A model generated the notes under the pieces. It was not told the DNA's origin and ran no database searches. It was given only the letters and a program-made list of their open reading frames with translations. Below, piece by piece: positions 34,438-43,516 of a stretch of 64,000 bases of DNA; within the stretch, counting starts at the first letter, position 1; the number at the start of each line of letters is the position of its first letter. The position numbers and the translations under genes were made by a program. This stretch comes from Thalassotalea sp. Sam97 (lineage in GTDB: Bacteria; Pseudomonadota; Gammaproteobacteria; Enterobacterales; Alteromonadaceae), in contig NZ_CP166919.1 in NCBI RefSeq assembly GCF_041379765.1, positions 992,001-1,056,000 on the forward strand. The letters run 5' to 3'.

Positions 34438-34466
34438 ACAGGCGCTTGCTAAATGTAAGCGCCTGT
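34438..34466. terminator. Bidirectional terminator after mlaA
   Basis: ACAGGCGCTT/AAGCGCCTGT around nine bases, with A-run left and TTTTG right; between convergent genes. Confidence 0.88.
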
Positions 34467-34506
34467 TTTGATCTTAACAGTTAATAATGAGCTGACAAAG
34501 CCGATA

Positions 34507-34827
34507 TTAATTGTTGTCAGAGGCTTGTCGCCGGTTAAATTGCTCTACTGCTGCATCGATGTGTTTACTTAGAAACATCAATGATATAGGACGTAAAATA
34601 ACAAAATAGGCAACCAGTACCAAGGCCAATGGCAAGACAAATAACCAAGAGTCGATTTTTGCCAACAATAAAAATGGCGGTATCAATATCAACAGCTTTA
34701 ACAGATTAAGTGCAAACTTGGTCGGCGCAGGCATTTTATTATTCGCAAGCTCAATAATTTGTTGTTTTTCTGAAAAATTAAAGGCTTGTAACTGCTCGAA
34801 TTGATTGGAAGAAAAATAGAATTTCAT
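34507..34827 (-). CDS. Small two-TM membrane protein, uncharacterised
   Basis: 106 residues. N-terminal soluble part (KFYFSSNQFEQLQAFNFSEKQQIIELANNKM), then two close hydrophobic segments (FALNLLKLLILIPPFLLLAKI and SWLFVLPLALVLVAYFVIL), then a basic-polar tail (EQFNRRQASDNN). This layout resembles small DUF6170-type proteins of Alteromonadales. Function unknown. Divergent from the ribH operon. Confidence 0.72.
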   Translation of the reverse strand: MKFYFSSNQFEQLQAFNFSEKQQIIELANNKMPAPTKFALNLLKLLILIPPFLLLAKIDSWLFVLPLALVLVAYFVILRPISLMFLSKHIDAAVEQFNRRQASDNN

Positions 34828-35013
34828 ACGGCATCGTCTAAACTAGTTTAAGCGTTATTGTAGCAAACTCATCACCGCCAGCAAACTGAGACAAGAGAAA
34901 ATATCGCGCATTCAAGCGCTAATCTGTAATTATAAATTTGTTGTTTTTTTAAGTACCTAAATCTTTTTGCTTTTGCTACAATTGCGCCAATTTTTAAAAA
35001 CAGGTTAAGAAAA

Positions 35014-35478
35014 ATGAACGTAATTGAAGGATCTTTTGTTGCTAGCGGTAAAAAGTTCGCTATCGTAGTTTCACGTTTTAATAGCTTTGTTGTAGAAAGC
35101 TTGCTTGAAGGTGCTGTTGATGCCCTTAAGCGTCACGGTCACGTTGATGATAATGACATTACAGTGGTTCGTGTACCGGGTGCTTACGAGCTACCTGTAG
35201 CAGCGAAAAAACTAGCGAAAAACGGTGAATACGACGCGGTTATCGCCATTGGTGCAGTAATCCGTGGTGGTACGCCACACTTTGATTTTGTTGCTGGTGA
35301 GTGTAACAAGGGCCTTGCTCAAGTGGCTATGGAATTTGATATTCCTGTGGCATTTGGTGTAATTACTGTAGACTCTATTGAGCAAGCAATCGAGCGTTCA
35401 GGAACTAAAGCTGGTAACAAAGGCGCAGAAGCTGCATTAAGCGCCCTTGAAATGGTTAATGTATTAGAACAACTGTAG
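35014..35478 (+). CDS. ribH: 6,7-dimethyl-8-ribityllumazine synthase
   Basis: Condenses the ribityl-aminouracil with dihydroxybutanone phosphate, the step before riboflavin. 154 residues; a 60-mer capsid former in many bacteria. Motifs: VVSRFNSFVVESLLEGAVDAL, VVRVPGAYELPVAAKKLA, AIGAVIRGGTPHFDFVAGE, FGVITVDSIEQAIERSGTKAGNKGAEAA. First gene of the ribH-nusB-thiL-pgpA unit. No FMN riboswitch-like sequence is seen upstream. Confidence 0.97.
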   Translation: MNVIEGSFVASGKKFAIVVSRFNSFVVESLLEGAVDALKRHGHVDDNDITVVRVPGAYELPVAAKKLAKNGEYDAVIAIGAVIRGGTPHFDFVAGECNKGLAQVAMEFDIPVAFGVITVDSIEQAIERSGTKAGNKGAEAALSALEMVNVLEQL

Positions 35479-35488
35479 GTATAAAGAT

Positions 35489-35908
35489 TTGGCTAAACCA
35501 TCTCCTCGCAGAAAAGCACGTGAATTAGCAGTGCAAGCTGTGTATTCATGGCAACTAACTGGCAATGACATCTCTGACATTGAAGCAAATTTTATTGCGG
35601 ATAATGCAAAGCGTCGTTTTGAAATCGACTATTTTTCAAAATTGGTACGTGGCGTAGCCGCTCGCACTGGCGTTTTAGATGCGGCCATTGCGCCTCATGT
35701 CGCGCGTCCATTAGATGACGTTGACCAGGTTGAGAAAGCAATTTTACGTGTTGGCATTTACGAGCTAAGCGAATGCAAGGATGTACCGTATCGCGTGGTT
35801 ATTAACGAAGCTATTGAATTAGCAAAAGCATTTGCTGCCGACGATAGCCACAAATTCGTTAATGGCGTTTTAGATAAGGTCGTTAGTGAGTTTCGTCCAA
35901 ACGAATAA
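35489..35908 (+). CDS. nusB: Transcription antitermination factor NusB
   Basis: Binds boxA of rRNA leaders with NusE (S10) in the antitermination complex. 139 residues; N-terminal Arg-rich PSPRRKARELAVQAVYSWQL, then DYFSKLVRGV, VEKAILRVGIYEL, YRVVINEAIELAKAFAADDSHKFVNGVLDKV. The start is TTG at 35489, with AGGT eight bases upstream; no ATG is near, so a TTG start is required. It follows ribH by 10 bases, the standard order. Confidence 0.95.
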   Translation: MAKPSPRRKARELAVQAVYSWQLTGNDISDIEANFIADNAKRRFEIDYFSKLVRGVAARTGVLDAAIAPHVARPLDDVDQVEKAILRVGIYELSECKDVPYRVVINEAIELAKAFAADDSHKFVNGVLDKVVSEFRPNE

Positions 35909-35923
35909 TCTATATTCTGTTTT

Positions 35924-36883
35924 ATGAAAGAGTTTGAATTAATCAAACAATTCTTTACGGCACAGCCTGTTGCTCGTAAAGATGTGACATTGGGCATAGG
36001 CGATGACTGTGCCCTATTGTCAGCCGGCGGTGATAACCTTATTGCGGTCACAACCGATACCTTGGTGGCCGGCGTTCACTTTCCTGTTGACACTCACCCT
36101 CGCGCTATTGGCCATAAGGCTGTGGCGGTGAATTTGAGTGATCTTGCCGCTATGGGGGCAATGCCAAGCTGGATATCGGTGGCCATCACATTACCTAGTG
36201 TTGATGAGTCATGGCTTCGCGAGTTTAGCCAAGGAATGTTTGAACTTACCGAATACTACAATGTACAAGTGATTGGTGGCGACACCACGCAAGGTCCACT
36301 CAGTATTACCATTACTGCCCAAGGCTTAGTGCCTGAAGAGCGTGTGCTACGGCGTGATGGTGCGCAAAACGGTGACTATGTTTTTGTGACCAACACGGTC
36401 GGTGATGCCGGCTTAGCATTAGCTGCGATTAACGGTCAGGTAGACTTGGCTGAGCAAGACCGGCAAAAGGTCATGAAAAAGCTTGATTTTCCTAAGCCAC
36501 AGGTACTTGTTGGACAAATGATCCGTGAATTCGCTACAGCAGCGATTGATGTTTCAGACGGTTTATTAGCTGATTTGACCCACTTATGTAAGGCATCAAC
36601 GCTCGGTATTGATCTAGACGCTGATAATATTCCAATGTCAGAAACATTACTTACAAATCTTGGTAAAGAACAAGCGATAAATATGGCATTAACCGCGGGC
36701 GACGATTATCAGTTAATTTTCACTGTCCCGGCGACCAATAAAGTTGGTGTTGAAACAGCCATGGCGCACGCCAATGTCGATTATCGTTGTTTAGGACAAC
36801 TTAACCCATCGCAAATCATTCAAGTGTTTCATAATGGCGAGCCATTTAACGTCAGCCAACCTGGCTTTGAGCACTTTTCTTAA
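35924..36883 (+). CDS. thiL: Thiamine-monophosphate kinase
   Basis: Phosphorylates thiamine monophosphate to the active diphosphate, used by transketolase encoded in the same window. 319 residues of the AIR-synthase-like fold. Motifs: LGIGDDCALLSAGGDN, TTDTLVAGVHFP, AVAVNLSDLAAMGAMPSWISVAITLP, VIGGDTTQGP, AAIDVSDGLLADLTHLC, ALTAGDDYQLIFTVP. In the ribH-nusB-thiL-pgpA operon, 15 bases after nusB. Confidence 0.96.
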   Translation: MKEFELIKQFFTAQPVARKDVTLGIGDDCALLSAGGDNLIAVTTDTLVAGVHFPVDTHPRAIGHKAVAVNLSDLAAMGAMPSWISVAITLPSVDESWLREFSQGMFELTEYYNVQVIGGDTTQGPLSITITAQGLVPEERVLRRDGAQNGDYVFVTNTVGDAGLALAAINGQVDLAEQDRQKVMKKLDFPKPQVLVGQMIREFATAAIDVSDGLLADLTHLCKASTLGIDLDADNIPMSETLLTNLGKEQAINMALTAGDDYQLIFTVPATNKVGVETAMAHANVDYRCLGQLNPSQIIQVFHNGEPFNVSQPGFEHFS

Positions 36884-36903
36884 TAAACCAATAAGAGCGC
36901 TAT

Positions 36904-37377
36904 ATGAACGAAAATAACCCACGTAAACTATTTAACCTGCGTAATCCCGTTCATTTTTTAGCACTCGGCTTTGGTAGCGGCTTAGCGCCAAAAGCACCAG
37001 GCACCTTTGGCACCATCGCGGCACTGCCATTTATATTTTTGCTGGCTCAATTTTCTACTAATGTATTTATTGTTGGTGCCGTGGTTATTTCGTTACTTGG
37101 CATTTGGATTTGTGATAAAGCATCGAAAGATGCTGGCGTACATGATCACGGTGCTATTGTCTGGGATGAAATAGCAGGCTTTACCATCACCATGATCGCT
37201 ATCCCGCTGTCGTGGCAAACCTTGTTGATGGGTTTTATCATTTTTCGTATCTTCGATATCATTAAGCCTTGGCCGATTTCACTAGCTGATAAAAAGGTTG
37301 GTGGTGGCTTTGGTATCATGTTAGATGACATTATCGCTGGTATCTTAGCGCTTACCTTAATGCACATCATCTTCTAG
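36904..37377 (+). CDS. pgpA: Phosphatidylglycerophosphatase A
   Basis: Removes phosphate from phosphatidylglycerophosphate to give phosphatidylglycerol at the inner membrane. 157 residues. N-terminal NPVHFLALGFGSGLAPKAPGTFGTIAALP, the signature of the family; then WDEIAGF and FRIFDIIKPWPISLADKKVGGGFGIMLDDIIAG with the catalytic acidic residues. Several TM segments. Last gene of the operon. Confidence 0.95.
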   Translation: MNENNPRKLFNLRNPVHFLALGFGSGLAPKAPGTFGTIAALPFIFLLAQFSTNVFIVGAVVISLLGIWICDKASKDAGVHDHGAIVWDEIAGFTITMIAIPLSWQTLLMGFIIFRIFDIIKPWPISLADKKVGGGFGIMLDDIIAGILALTLMHIIF

Positions 37378-37451
37378 TAAACTTCTACCCGTGATTAACG
37401 CACACTTAGTTAAACACTGATTGCGCTTCGCTTTGTAACGGACGACCGATA

Positions 37452-38027
37452 ATGACGATAGATGTTATCAATCCAAATCAATATCAAACCAAATTATGGA
37501 AAAACGGCAAGGGACAAACCATAGAACTTGCCATGAATAGCGCGGGTTGTGATGAGCAGTTTGATTGGCGCATTAGTAGCGCAACCGTAAGTGAGGAGGG
37601 GATATTTTCCGATTTTTCCGGCTATCATCGTCATATGGTATTAATTGAAGGCTATGGTTTAACGCTTAGCCATGACAACGGCCAAATCGATCAGCTTAAT
37701 ATTCCACTCGATGTTGCAAGTTTTGACGGTGGTTGGCAAACCAATAGTAAACTAGCTACTGGCACGATTAAAAATATCAACTTAATGACTAACAAAGACT
37801 CGTATATGGCTGATGTACAGACATTTGTGGTATGTCAGCAACAGCCTATCAAGCCTGCTGATTTGGTGTTTGTCATTTCCTTAGCAGATGGTTTGGCACT
37901 TTCTAGCGATGACAGTAAAGCAAATCTTACTCAATTTAGTTTAGCGACGATAACTCACGCGATAGAGGAAATTATCGTCTCTGGTCAGCAAGTTATCGTG
38001 TTTAGGCTAACTCAAATAAATCGCTAA
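37452..38027 (+). CDS. HutD/Ves family cupin protein
   Basis: 191 residues, double-stranded beta-helix (cupin) fold. N-terminal LWKNGKGQTIELAM and FDWRISSATVSEEGIFSDFSGYHRHMVLIEG match HutD/Ves. HutD proteins occur with histidine-use genes and are thought to limit or sense histidine breakdown; Ves is cold-linked in E. coli. No hut gene is in the window, so the role is open. It may be read with the operon upstream, 75 bases away. Confidence 0.85.
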   Translation: MTIDVINPNQYQTKLWKNGKGQTIELAMNSAGCDEQFDWRISSATVSEEGIFSDFSGYHRHMVLIEGYGLTLSHDNGQIDQLNIPLDVASFDGGWQTNSKLATGTIKNINLMTNKDSYMADVQTFVVCQQQPIKPADLVFVISLADGLALSSDDSKANLTQFSLATITHAIEEIIVSGQQVIVFRLTQINR

Positions 38028-38060
38028 TTAATGGCCGTAAACTGCTCATTGCAAATGTGA

Positions 38061-38501
38061 CTAGTTAAACTCATCAATTTCGATAATTTTCGCTTGGTTA
38101 TTTTCCAAGCCAACAATAGCTTCCATCCACACGTAACGATTTAATCGTTTTGAGCGATAGCGAATAATAATCTTCGCTTCTTTGTTGCCTAAGTACTCAG
38201 TCGAAATGACTTTTGCATCGGTACCCCGGCGTGTGGTGCTTTTATGCCCTTTGGCCAGATACGTTAGATACTCTTGACGATCGTAGTGAACTTTAAAGCC
38301 TACATAGTCAGAGCCCTGACTTACGGTAACAGCCAGTTGCGATGATAAAATCTCACGTAACAAACGCGGATCTTCGGTTTTGTGATAGTTTATGACTTGT
38401 TGCGCAATGTGATTAATGTCTTGTTCAGAAAGCTCCTCTAGCGCTAAGGCAAAGCTGTTCTTCGACAAGACGACCACAAGCAACCAAACAAATATTCTCA
38501 T
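38061..38501 (-). CDS. Uncharacterised exported protein
   Basis: 146 residues from MRIFVWLLVVVLSKNSFALA, a signal peptide; the ATG at 38531 would put ten polar residues before it. The mature part, ~125 residues, looks like a compact alpha+beta domain (SDYVGFKVHYDRQEYLTYLAKGHKSTTRRG, KVISTEYLGNKEAKIIIRYRSKRLNRYVWMEAIVGLENNQAKIIEIDEFN), reminiscent of SnoaL/NTF2-type folds. No motif for a reaction. Confidence 0.65.
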   Translation of the reverse strand: MRIFVWLLVVVLSKNSFALALEELSEQDINHIAQQVINYHKTEDPRLLREILSSQLAVTVSQGSDYVGFKVHYDRQEYLTYLAKGHKSTTRRGTDAKVISTEYLGNKEAKIIIRYRSKRLNRYVWMEAIVGLENNQAKIIEIDEFN

Positions 38502-38531
38502 ACCATGCTCATTAAACGCATCCATTAGCAC

Positions 38532-38919
38532 AAAGTGAAGGTTCCTTATTCACTTCCCAAGTCTCGATTATGGCCTGTGCTACTTAATTATTCCGGTATC
38601 AGGGATGTTGTTGTGTTGTTAAAATTTATAGTCTCTCGGTTAGCATAACGTATTTGTATTAGGGAATGCTAGATTTATTTGGACTAAGCCAAAAAACCAC
38701 CAAAAATTAACCGTTTAGATTCTTTTTTGAACAAAAAGATGTTAATAATAATGGTTGGAGTGACCGCATTCATCGCATGTTAATTTGGTGAGCAAGGCGG
38801 GGCTAATTACTTCCATGTTATCGCTGAACGCTTATTGACGGTGGGCATACAAACCCAGTTGTAAGCGTCTGGTCTTCGATAGCGCGAATATATAATCAGA
38901 AGATGTTAAAGGTACGAAT
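38532..38919. other. Intergenic region before pntAB
   Basis: About 390 bases, no gene seen. It must hold the pntA promoter; AAAGGTACGA just before 38920 is the ribosome site. Confidence 0.45.
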
Positions 38920-40464
38920 ATGCTAATAGGCATTCCTAAGGAATCGCTTGCCGGAGAAAATCGTGTCGCTGCGTCGCCCGCATCAATTGAGGCATTAATA
39001 AAGCTTGGTTTTGATGTGCTGGTCGAGCATGGTGCGGGTGATAAAGCAAGCTTCAATGACGATGTTTATCGTAAAGCCGGGGCTACCCTTGGCGATACCA
39101 ATACCGTTTGGCAAGCAGATCTGGTATTAAAAGTAAATCAACCCAATGATAGCGAAGTTGACCTTTTGACAGATGGTGCTCATTTAGTGAGTTTTTTAGC
39201 GCCAGCGCAAAATGAAACATTGCTTGTTAAATTAAAAAATAAAAATATTACCTCCTTGGCGATGGAGATGGTGCCAAGAATGACTCGCTCGCAGTCGATG
39301 GATGCGCTGAGCTCAATGGCAAATATCGCCGGTTATCGAGCGGTGGTTGAAGCAACTAATCATTTTGGCCGATTTTTAACGGGGCAGATCACTGCTGCTG
39401 GCAAAATTCCACCAGCGAAAGTCATGGTCATTGGTGCTGGTGTTGCCGGTCTTGCTGCTATTGGCACGGCAGGTAGCCTTGGTGCTGTTGTCCGTGCTTT
39501 TGACACTCGACCTGAAGTAAAAGAACAAATAGAAAGCATGGGCGCGGAATTTCTCGAACTTGATTATCAAGAAGAGGAAGATACCGGCTCAGGTGACGGC
39601 TACGCCAAGGAAATGAGTCAAGCGTTTATTGATGCCGAAATGGCACTATTTCGCGAGCAAGCTAAAGACGTTGATATCATTATTACCACGGCAATGATCC
39701 CAGGTCGCCCAGCGCCCAAATTAATATTAAAGGATATGGTTGAGTTGATGAAACCGGGCTCGGTTATTGTTGACTTAGCGGCTCCTGGTGGCGGTAATTG
39801 TGAATTGACAGTTCCAGGTGAACTGACCGAAGTTAACCAAGTTAAAATTATTGGTTATACCGATCTTGTTTCACGCTTGCCGAATCAGGCGAGCCAACTC
39901 TATGCCAATAATCTGGTTAATTTGCTCAAATTATTGTGCAAAGATAAAGATGGTAACATCGATATCGATTTTGATGATCAAGTTATTCGTAATATGACCG
40001 TCGTTAAAGACGGTGAAATTACCTTCCCGCCACCGCCTATCAAAGTATCTGCAGCCACACCAGCACCAGCTAAATCACAGGTTAAAGCTGAACCAGCAAA
40101 AGCTAAGCAAACATCACCTATGGTCAAATACGGTGCAATGGCCGTTGGTGCCGTGTTGTTTGCTCTTGTTGCACGAGTGGCTCCGGCTGAGTTTTTATCA
40201 CACTTTACCGTATTCGTGCTGGCCTGTGTGGTGGGTTACCATTTGGTATGGAATGTAACTCATGCTCTTCATACCCCTCTGATGAGTGTTACTAATGCGA
40301 TTTCAGGCATTATTATTGTCGGAGCATTATTGCAAGTGGGTAGTGATAACCTGATTGTCCAAGTTCTTGCTGGTATAGCGGTGCTTATTGCCAGTATCAA
40401 TATTGCGGGTGGCTTTTTCGTTACCAAGCGTATGTTGAAAATGTTCAGAAAAGGGGGGGAGTAA
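38920..40464 (+). CDS. pntA: NAD(P) transhydrogenase subunit alpha
   Basis: Proton-translocating hydride transfer between NADH and NADP+, inner membrane. 514 residues. Domain I at the N-terminus: MLIGIPKESLAGENRVAASP, ALSSMANIAGYRAV, NAD fold VMVIGAGVAGLAAIGTAGSLGA, RPEVKEQIESMGAEFLEL. A Pro/Ala/Lys linker (~370-395) leads to four TM helices in the last ~110 residues. This is the E. coli type of PntA with TM helices included. Overlaps pntB by one base. Confidence 0.96.
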   Translation: MLIGIPKESLAGENRVAASPASIEALIKLGFDVLVEHGAGDKASFNDDVYRKAGATLGDTNTVWQADLVLKVNQPNDSEVDLLTDGAHLVSFLAPAQNETLLVKLKNKNITSLAMEMVPRMTRSQSMDALSSMANIAGYRAVVEATNHFGRFLTGQITAAGKIPPAKVMVIGAGVAGLAAIGTAGSLGAVVRAFDTRPEVKEQIESMGAEFLELDYQEEEDTGSGDGYAKEMSQAFIDAEMALFREQAKDVDIIITTAMIPGRPAPKLILKDMVELMKPGSVIVDLAAPGGGNCELTVPGELTEVNQVKIIGYTDLVSRLPNQASQLYANNLVNLLKLLCKDKDGNIDIDFDDQVIRNMTVVKDGEITFPPPPIKVSAATPAPAKSQVKAEPAKAKQTSPMVKYGAMAVGAVLFALVARVAPAEFLSHFTVFVLACVVGYHLVWNVTHALHTPLMSVTNAISGIIIVGALLQVGSDNLIVQVLAGIAVLIASINIAGGFFVTKRMLKMFRKGGE

Positions 40465-41867
40465 TGATGAGTGAAAGTATGATCAGTGCATCTTACATCA
40501 TTGCCGCTTTACTGTTCATTATGTCATTAGGTGGTTTGAGTAAACAAGAAACGGCCAGCTCAGGTAACTGGTGCGGTATTGTTGGTATGGTCATTGCGTT
40601 AGTGGCAACCATTGCTAACCCAGCAGTGAGTGGCGTTGCCATTATCATCGCTTGCATGGTGGTTGGCGGTGCTATTGGCTTATTTTTGGCGCGAAAAGTT
40701 GAAATGACCGAAATGCCAGAACTTGTGGCTATTCTGCACAGTTTTGTAGGTTTAGCCGCGGTTTTTGTTGGCTTTAATAGTTACTTTGAGCAAAGCCAAG
40801 CGATTGCGCCGGCGTTATCACATATCGTAAATAGTGCAGAAGCGACGATTCATCATGTCGAGATATTTTTAGGCGTGTTTATTGGTGCGGTTACCTTTAC
40901 GGGCTCGGTTGTCGCTTTTGCAAAATTACGTGGCCTTGTTAATAGCGCAGCCTTGATGTTACCCCATCGCCATAAACTCAATTTAGTGATGGTGCTGGTG
41001 AGTATTTACTTGCTATTTGACTTTGTTGGTCAAGGTGGAGCAACCATGCCACTGCTTATCATGACCCTTATCGCTTTTGTGTTTGGCTATCATCTGGTGG
41101 CCTCAATTGGTGGTGCCGATATGCCGGTAGTGGTGTCGATGCTGAATTCATATTCTGGCTGGGCAGCGGCGGCGGCAGGCTTTATGTTAGGTAACGATTT
41201 GTTGATCATTACCGGTGCTCTGGTAGGTAGTTCTGGTGCCATCTTATCTTACATTATGTGTAAGGCAATGAATCGCTCGTTTATCAGCGTTATCGCTGGC
41301 GGTTTTGGTAACGACCAACAAAGCAGCGCTGACGTTGACTATGGTGAACATGTTGAAATCAACGCGCAAGCAACCGCGGAATTATTATCAGAAGCTAAGT
41401 CGGTAATTATTACCCCAGGTTATGGTATGGCCGTTGCGCAAGCGCAATACCCTGTATACGAGCTAACGCGTGCCCTACAAGAGAAGGGGATTGACGTACG
41501 CTTTGCCATTCATCCTGTAGCTGGTCGCTTACCGGGCCATATGAATGTCTTGTTAGCAGAAGCGAAAGTGCCTTACGATATTGTATTAGGCATGGAAGAA
41601 ATCAATGATGATTTTGCTGACACCGACGTTGTTTTGGTGATTGGCGCTAACGATACGGTAAACCCGGCTGCAGCTGAAGATCCATCTAGTCCGATTGCAG
41701 GGATGCCTGTGTGTGAGGTATGGCATGCGAAACAAGTTGTCGTCTTTAAGCGTTCAATGAACACAGGTTATGCTGGTGTACAAAACCCACTGTTCTTCAA
41801 AGATAATACAGCCATGTTATTTGGCGATGCAAAAGACAGTGTTGAACAAATATTTAAAGCTTTGTAG
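40464..41867 (+). CDS. pntB: NAD(P) transhydrogenase subunit beta
   Basis: 467 residues. About nine TM helices in the N-terminal ~270 residues (membrane domain II), with the HSFVGLAAVFVGF segment. Domain III binds NADP(H): VIITPGYGMAVAQAQYPVYELTRALQEKGIDVRFAIHPVAGRLPGHMNVLLAEAKVPYD and GANDTVNPAA, RSMNTGYAGVQNPLF. Start codon overlaps pntA's stop (TAATG), so translationally coupled. A terminator follows. Confidence 0.97.
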   Translation: MMSESMISASYIIAALLFIMSLGGLSKQETASSGNWCGIVGMVIALVATIANPAVSGVAIIIACMVVGGAIGLFLARKVEMTEMPELVAILHSFVGLAAVFVGFNSYFEQSQAIAPALSHIVNSAEATIHHVEIFLGVFIGAVTFTGSVVAFAKLRGLVNSAALMLPHRHKLNLVMVLVSIYLLFDFVGQGGATMPLLIMTLIAFVFGYHLVASIGGADMPVVVSMLNSYSGWAAAAAGFMLGNDLLIITGALVGSSGAILSYIMCKAMNRSFISVIAGGFGNDQQSSADVDYGEHVEINAQATAELLSEAKSVIITPGYGMAVAQAQYPVYELTRALQEKGIDVRFAIHPVAGRLPGHMNVLLAEAKVPYDIVLGMEEINDDFADTDVVLVIGANDTVNPAAAEDPSSPIAGMPVCEVWHAKQVVVFKRSMNTGYAGVQNPLFFKDNTAMLFGDAKDSVEQIFKAL

Positions 41868-41928
41868 TAGCCAGCTAAGTCTTTATATAGGTATTGATCC
41901 TTAGCAAAAATTACCTATCTGTCGATAA

Positions 41929-41958
41929 AAACCCGAAAGGCTTACTTTTCGGGTTTTT
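41929..41958 (+). terminator. Terminator after pntAB
   Basis: AAACCCGAAA/TTTCGGGTTT stem followed by further T. Confidence 0.9.
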
Positions 41959-42013
41959 TATTTTCTGAGTCAGTCGTATAATCAGCAAACTATTCATCAA
42001 ATCGCATAGCTTT

Positions 42014-42844
42014 GTGACACATACATCTCGTCAACAGGCCAATTACGCAAATCAGGCGAATGCACCGATCGGTATTTTTGATTCGGGCGTCGGTGGCTTG
42101 TCAATTTATCAAGGCATAAAAAAGCTACTTAGTAACGAACAGCTGATTTATGTTGGTGATATGGCTTATGCGCCGTATGGTGAGAAAACGACAGATTTTA
42201 TCTACCAGCGCAGCCATCGAATATGCCAGTTTTTGATAGCACAAGGTGTTAAAGCCATTGTTGTCGCTTGTAATACCGCAACCGTATCGGTTATTGCCCA
42301 ATTGAGAGCCGATTTTAGTCTGCCAATTATAGGTGTTGAACCTGCGGTTAAACCTGCGGCTTTAGCGACAAAAACTGGTCATGTAGCTGTTTGGGCGACG
42401 AAAGCCACGGTGGCGAGTGAAAGCTTTGCTAACTTGCGACGTCAGCATAGCAATGGCATAGATTACCACTTGCTTGCTTGTCCTGGTTTAGTTGAATGTA
42501 TTGAGCTGCAAACACTAGGACCGGCGTTAGACAAACTGCTGGATCAATTCGTTGCTAAAACGTTAGCACACGACATTGATTGCTTGGTGTTAGGCTGTAC
42601 ACATTACCCCTTTGTGAAACAACAAATTCGCCAACGCTTACCAGCCAATATTACGCTATACGATACAGCAGAGCCCGTTGCGAAACAGTTGCAAAGACAA
42701 CTCGCGCTAAGCCAACTACTGAGCTTAAATTGCGTTATTGCGCAGGCAGATAAATTTTATACAACGTCACCGTTAGCGACAGTAAATCAGGTGTTTTCGG
42801 CCTTATTAAACAAACCAACAGTGGTTAACTATACTCACATATAA
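42014..42844 (+). CDS. murI: Glutamate racemase
   Basis: Makes D-glutamate for peptidoglycan by a two-Cys acid/base mechanism. 276 residues. N-terminal GIFDSGVGGLSIYQGI, YVGDMAYAPYGEK; first catalytic Cys in VVACNTATVS; second in LVLGCTHYPF. The start used is GTG at 42014; the first ~15 residues (Ala/Asn/Gln-rich) are longer than usual, so translation could begin slightly inside, but no better start with a ribosome site is seen. Confidence 0.94.
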   Translation: MTHTSRQQANYANQANAPIGIFDSGVGGLSIYQGIKKLLSNEQLIYVGDMAYAPYGEKTTDFIYQRSHRICQFLIAQGVKAIVVACNTATVSVIAQLRADFSLPIIGVEPAVKPAALATKTGHVAVWATKATVASESFANLRRQHSNGIDYHLLACPGLVECIELQTLGPALDKLLDQFVAKTLAHDIDCLVLGCTHYPFVKQQIRQRLPANITLYDTAEPVAKQLQRQLALSQLLSLNCVIAQADKFYTTSPLATVNQVFSALLNKPTVVNYTHI

Positions 42845-42922
42845 ATTGTGCTGATGAGTGTGCTATCTCACGTCAGTAGACGATCTTGTCAGTACAAGTA
42901 GACAACAATACAGGAAATATTC

Positions 42923-43408
42923 ATGAATATTGCAAAAGATACAGTGGTTCAATTTCACTACGTGTTAAAAGACAGTGATGGCAAATTAATTGAAGATTCA
43001 CGCCAGGGTGATCCCATTGCCATTTTAATGGGTCATAACAACATGATCGTTGGTGTGGAAAATGCGTTAATGGGCAAAGCTGCAGGTGACTCATTCTCGG
43101 TTACTGTTGAGCCAAAAGATGCATATGGTGAGTACGTTGAAGGGGCGGAGCAGCGTGTACCGGCAAAGCACTTACAAGGTGCTAAAAACTGGAAAAAAGG
43201 CATGGTTGCTATCGTCAATACCGATCAAGGTCAACGTCAAGTAACGGTAACTAAAGTGGGGCGCTTTATGGTGACCGTGGATACAAACCACCCATACGCA
43301 GGTCAAACACTGCAATTTGATATTGATGTGGTTAATGTTCGCCCGGCAGAAGAAAGTGAAATTTCTCATGGCCACGCTCATGGCGTAGGTGGTCATCACC
43401 ACGACTAA
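42923..43408 (+). CDS. slyD: FKBP-type peptidyl-prolyl isomerase SlyD
   Basis: 161 residues. FKBP core interrupted by the chaperone IF domain: VVQFHYVLKDSDGKLIEDSRQGDPIAILMGHNNMIVGVENALMGKAAGDSF, VEPKDAYGEYVEGAEQRVP. C-terminal His-rich tail SHGHAHGVGGHHHD, shorter than in E. coli, would bind nickel or other metals. Folding helper, sometimes tied to hydrogenase nickel supply; no hydrogenase gene is in the window. Confidence 0.94.
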   Translation: MNIAKDTVVQFHYVLKDSDGKLIEDSRQGDPIAILMGHNNMIVGVENALMGKAAGDSFSVTVEPKDAYGEYVEGAEQRVPAKHLQGAKNWKKGMVAIVNTDQGQRQVTVTKVGRFMVTVDTNHPYAGQTLQFDIDVVNVRPAEESEISHGHAHGVGGHHHD

Positions 43409-43516
43409 TTCAGTCGTTCAACCTAGTGCTATAAATCGTTAATAGTAACCTCTATTCGGGGCGGATAATCTAATTTCCGCCCTGCCTCCTACTTATATTA
43501 AGCCTTTATTATTTAA

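Noticed and set aside
43459..43482. GGGCGG/CCGCCC hairpin between slyD and the lipoprotein gene
   Set aside because: The stem is short with a 12-base loop and there is no T-run on either strand, so it is not called as a terminator.
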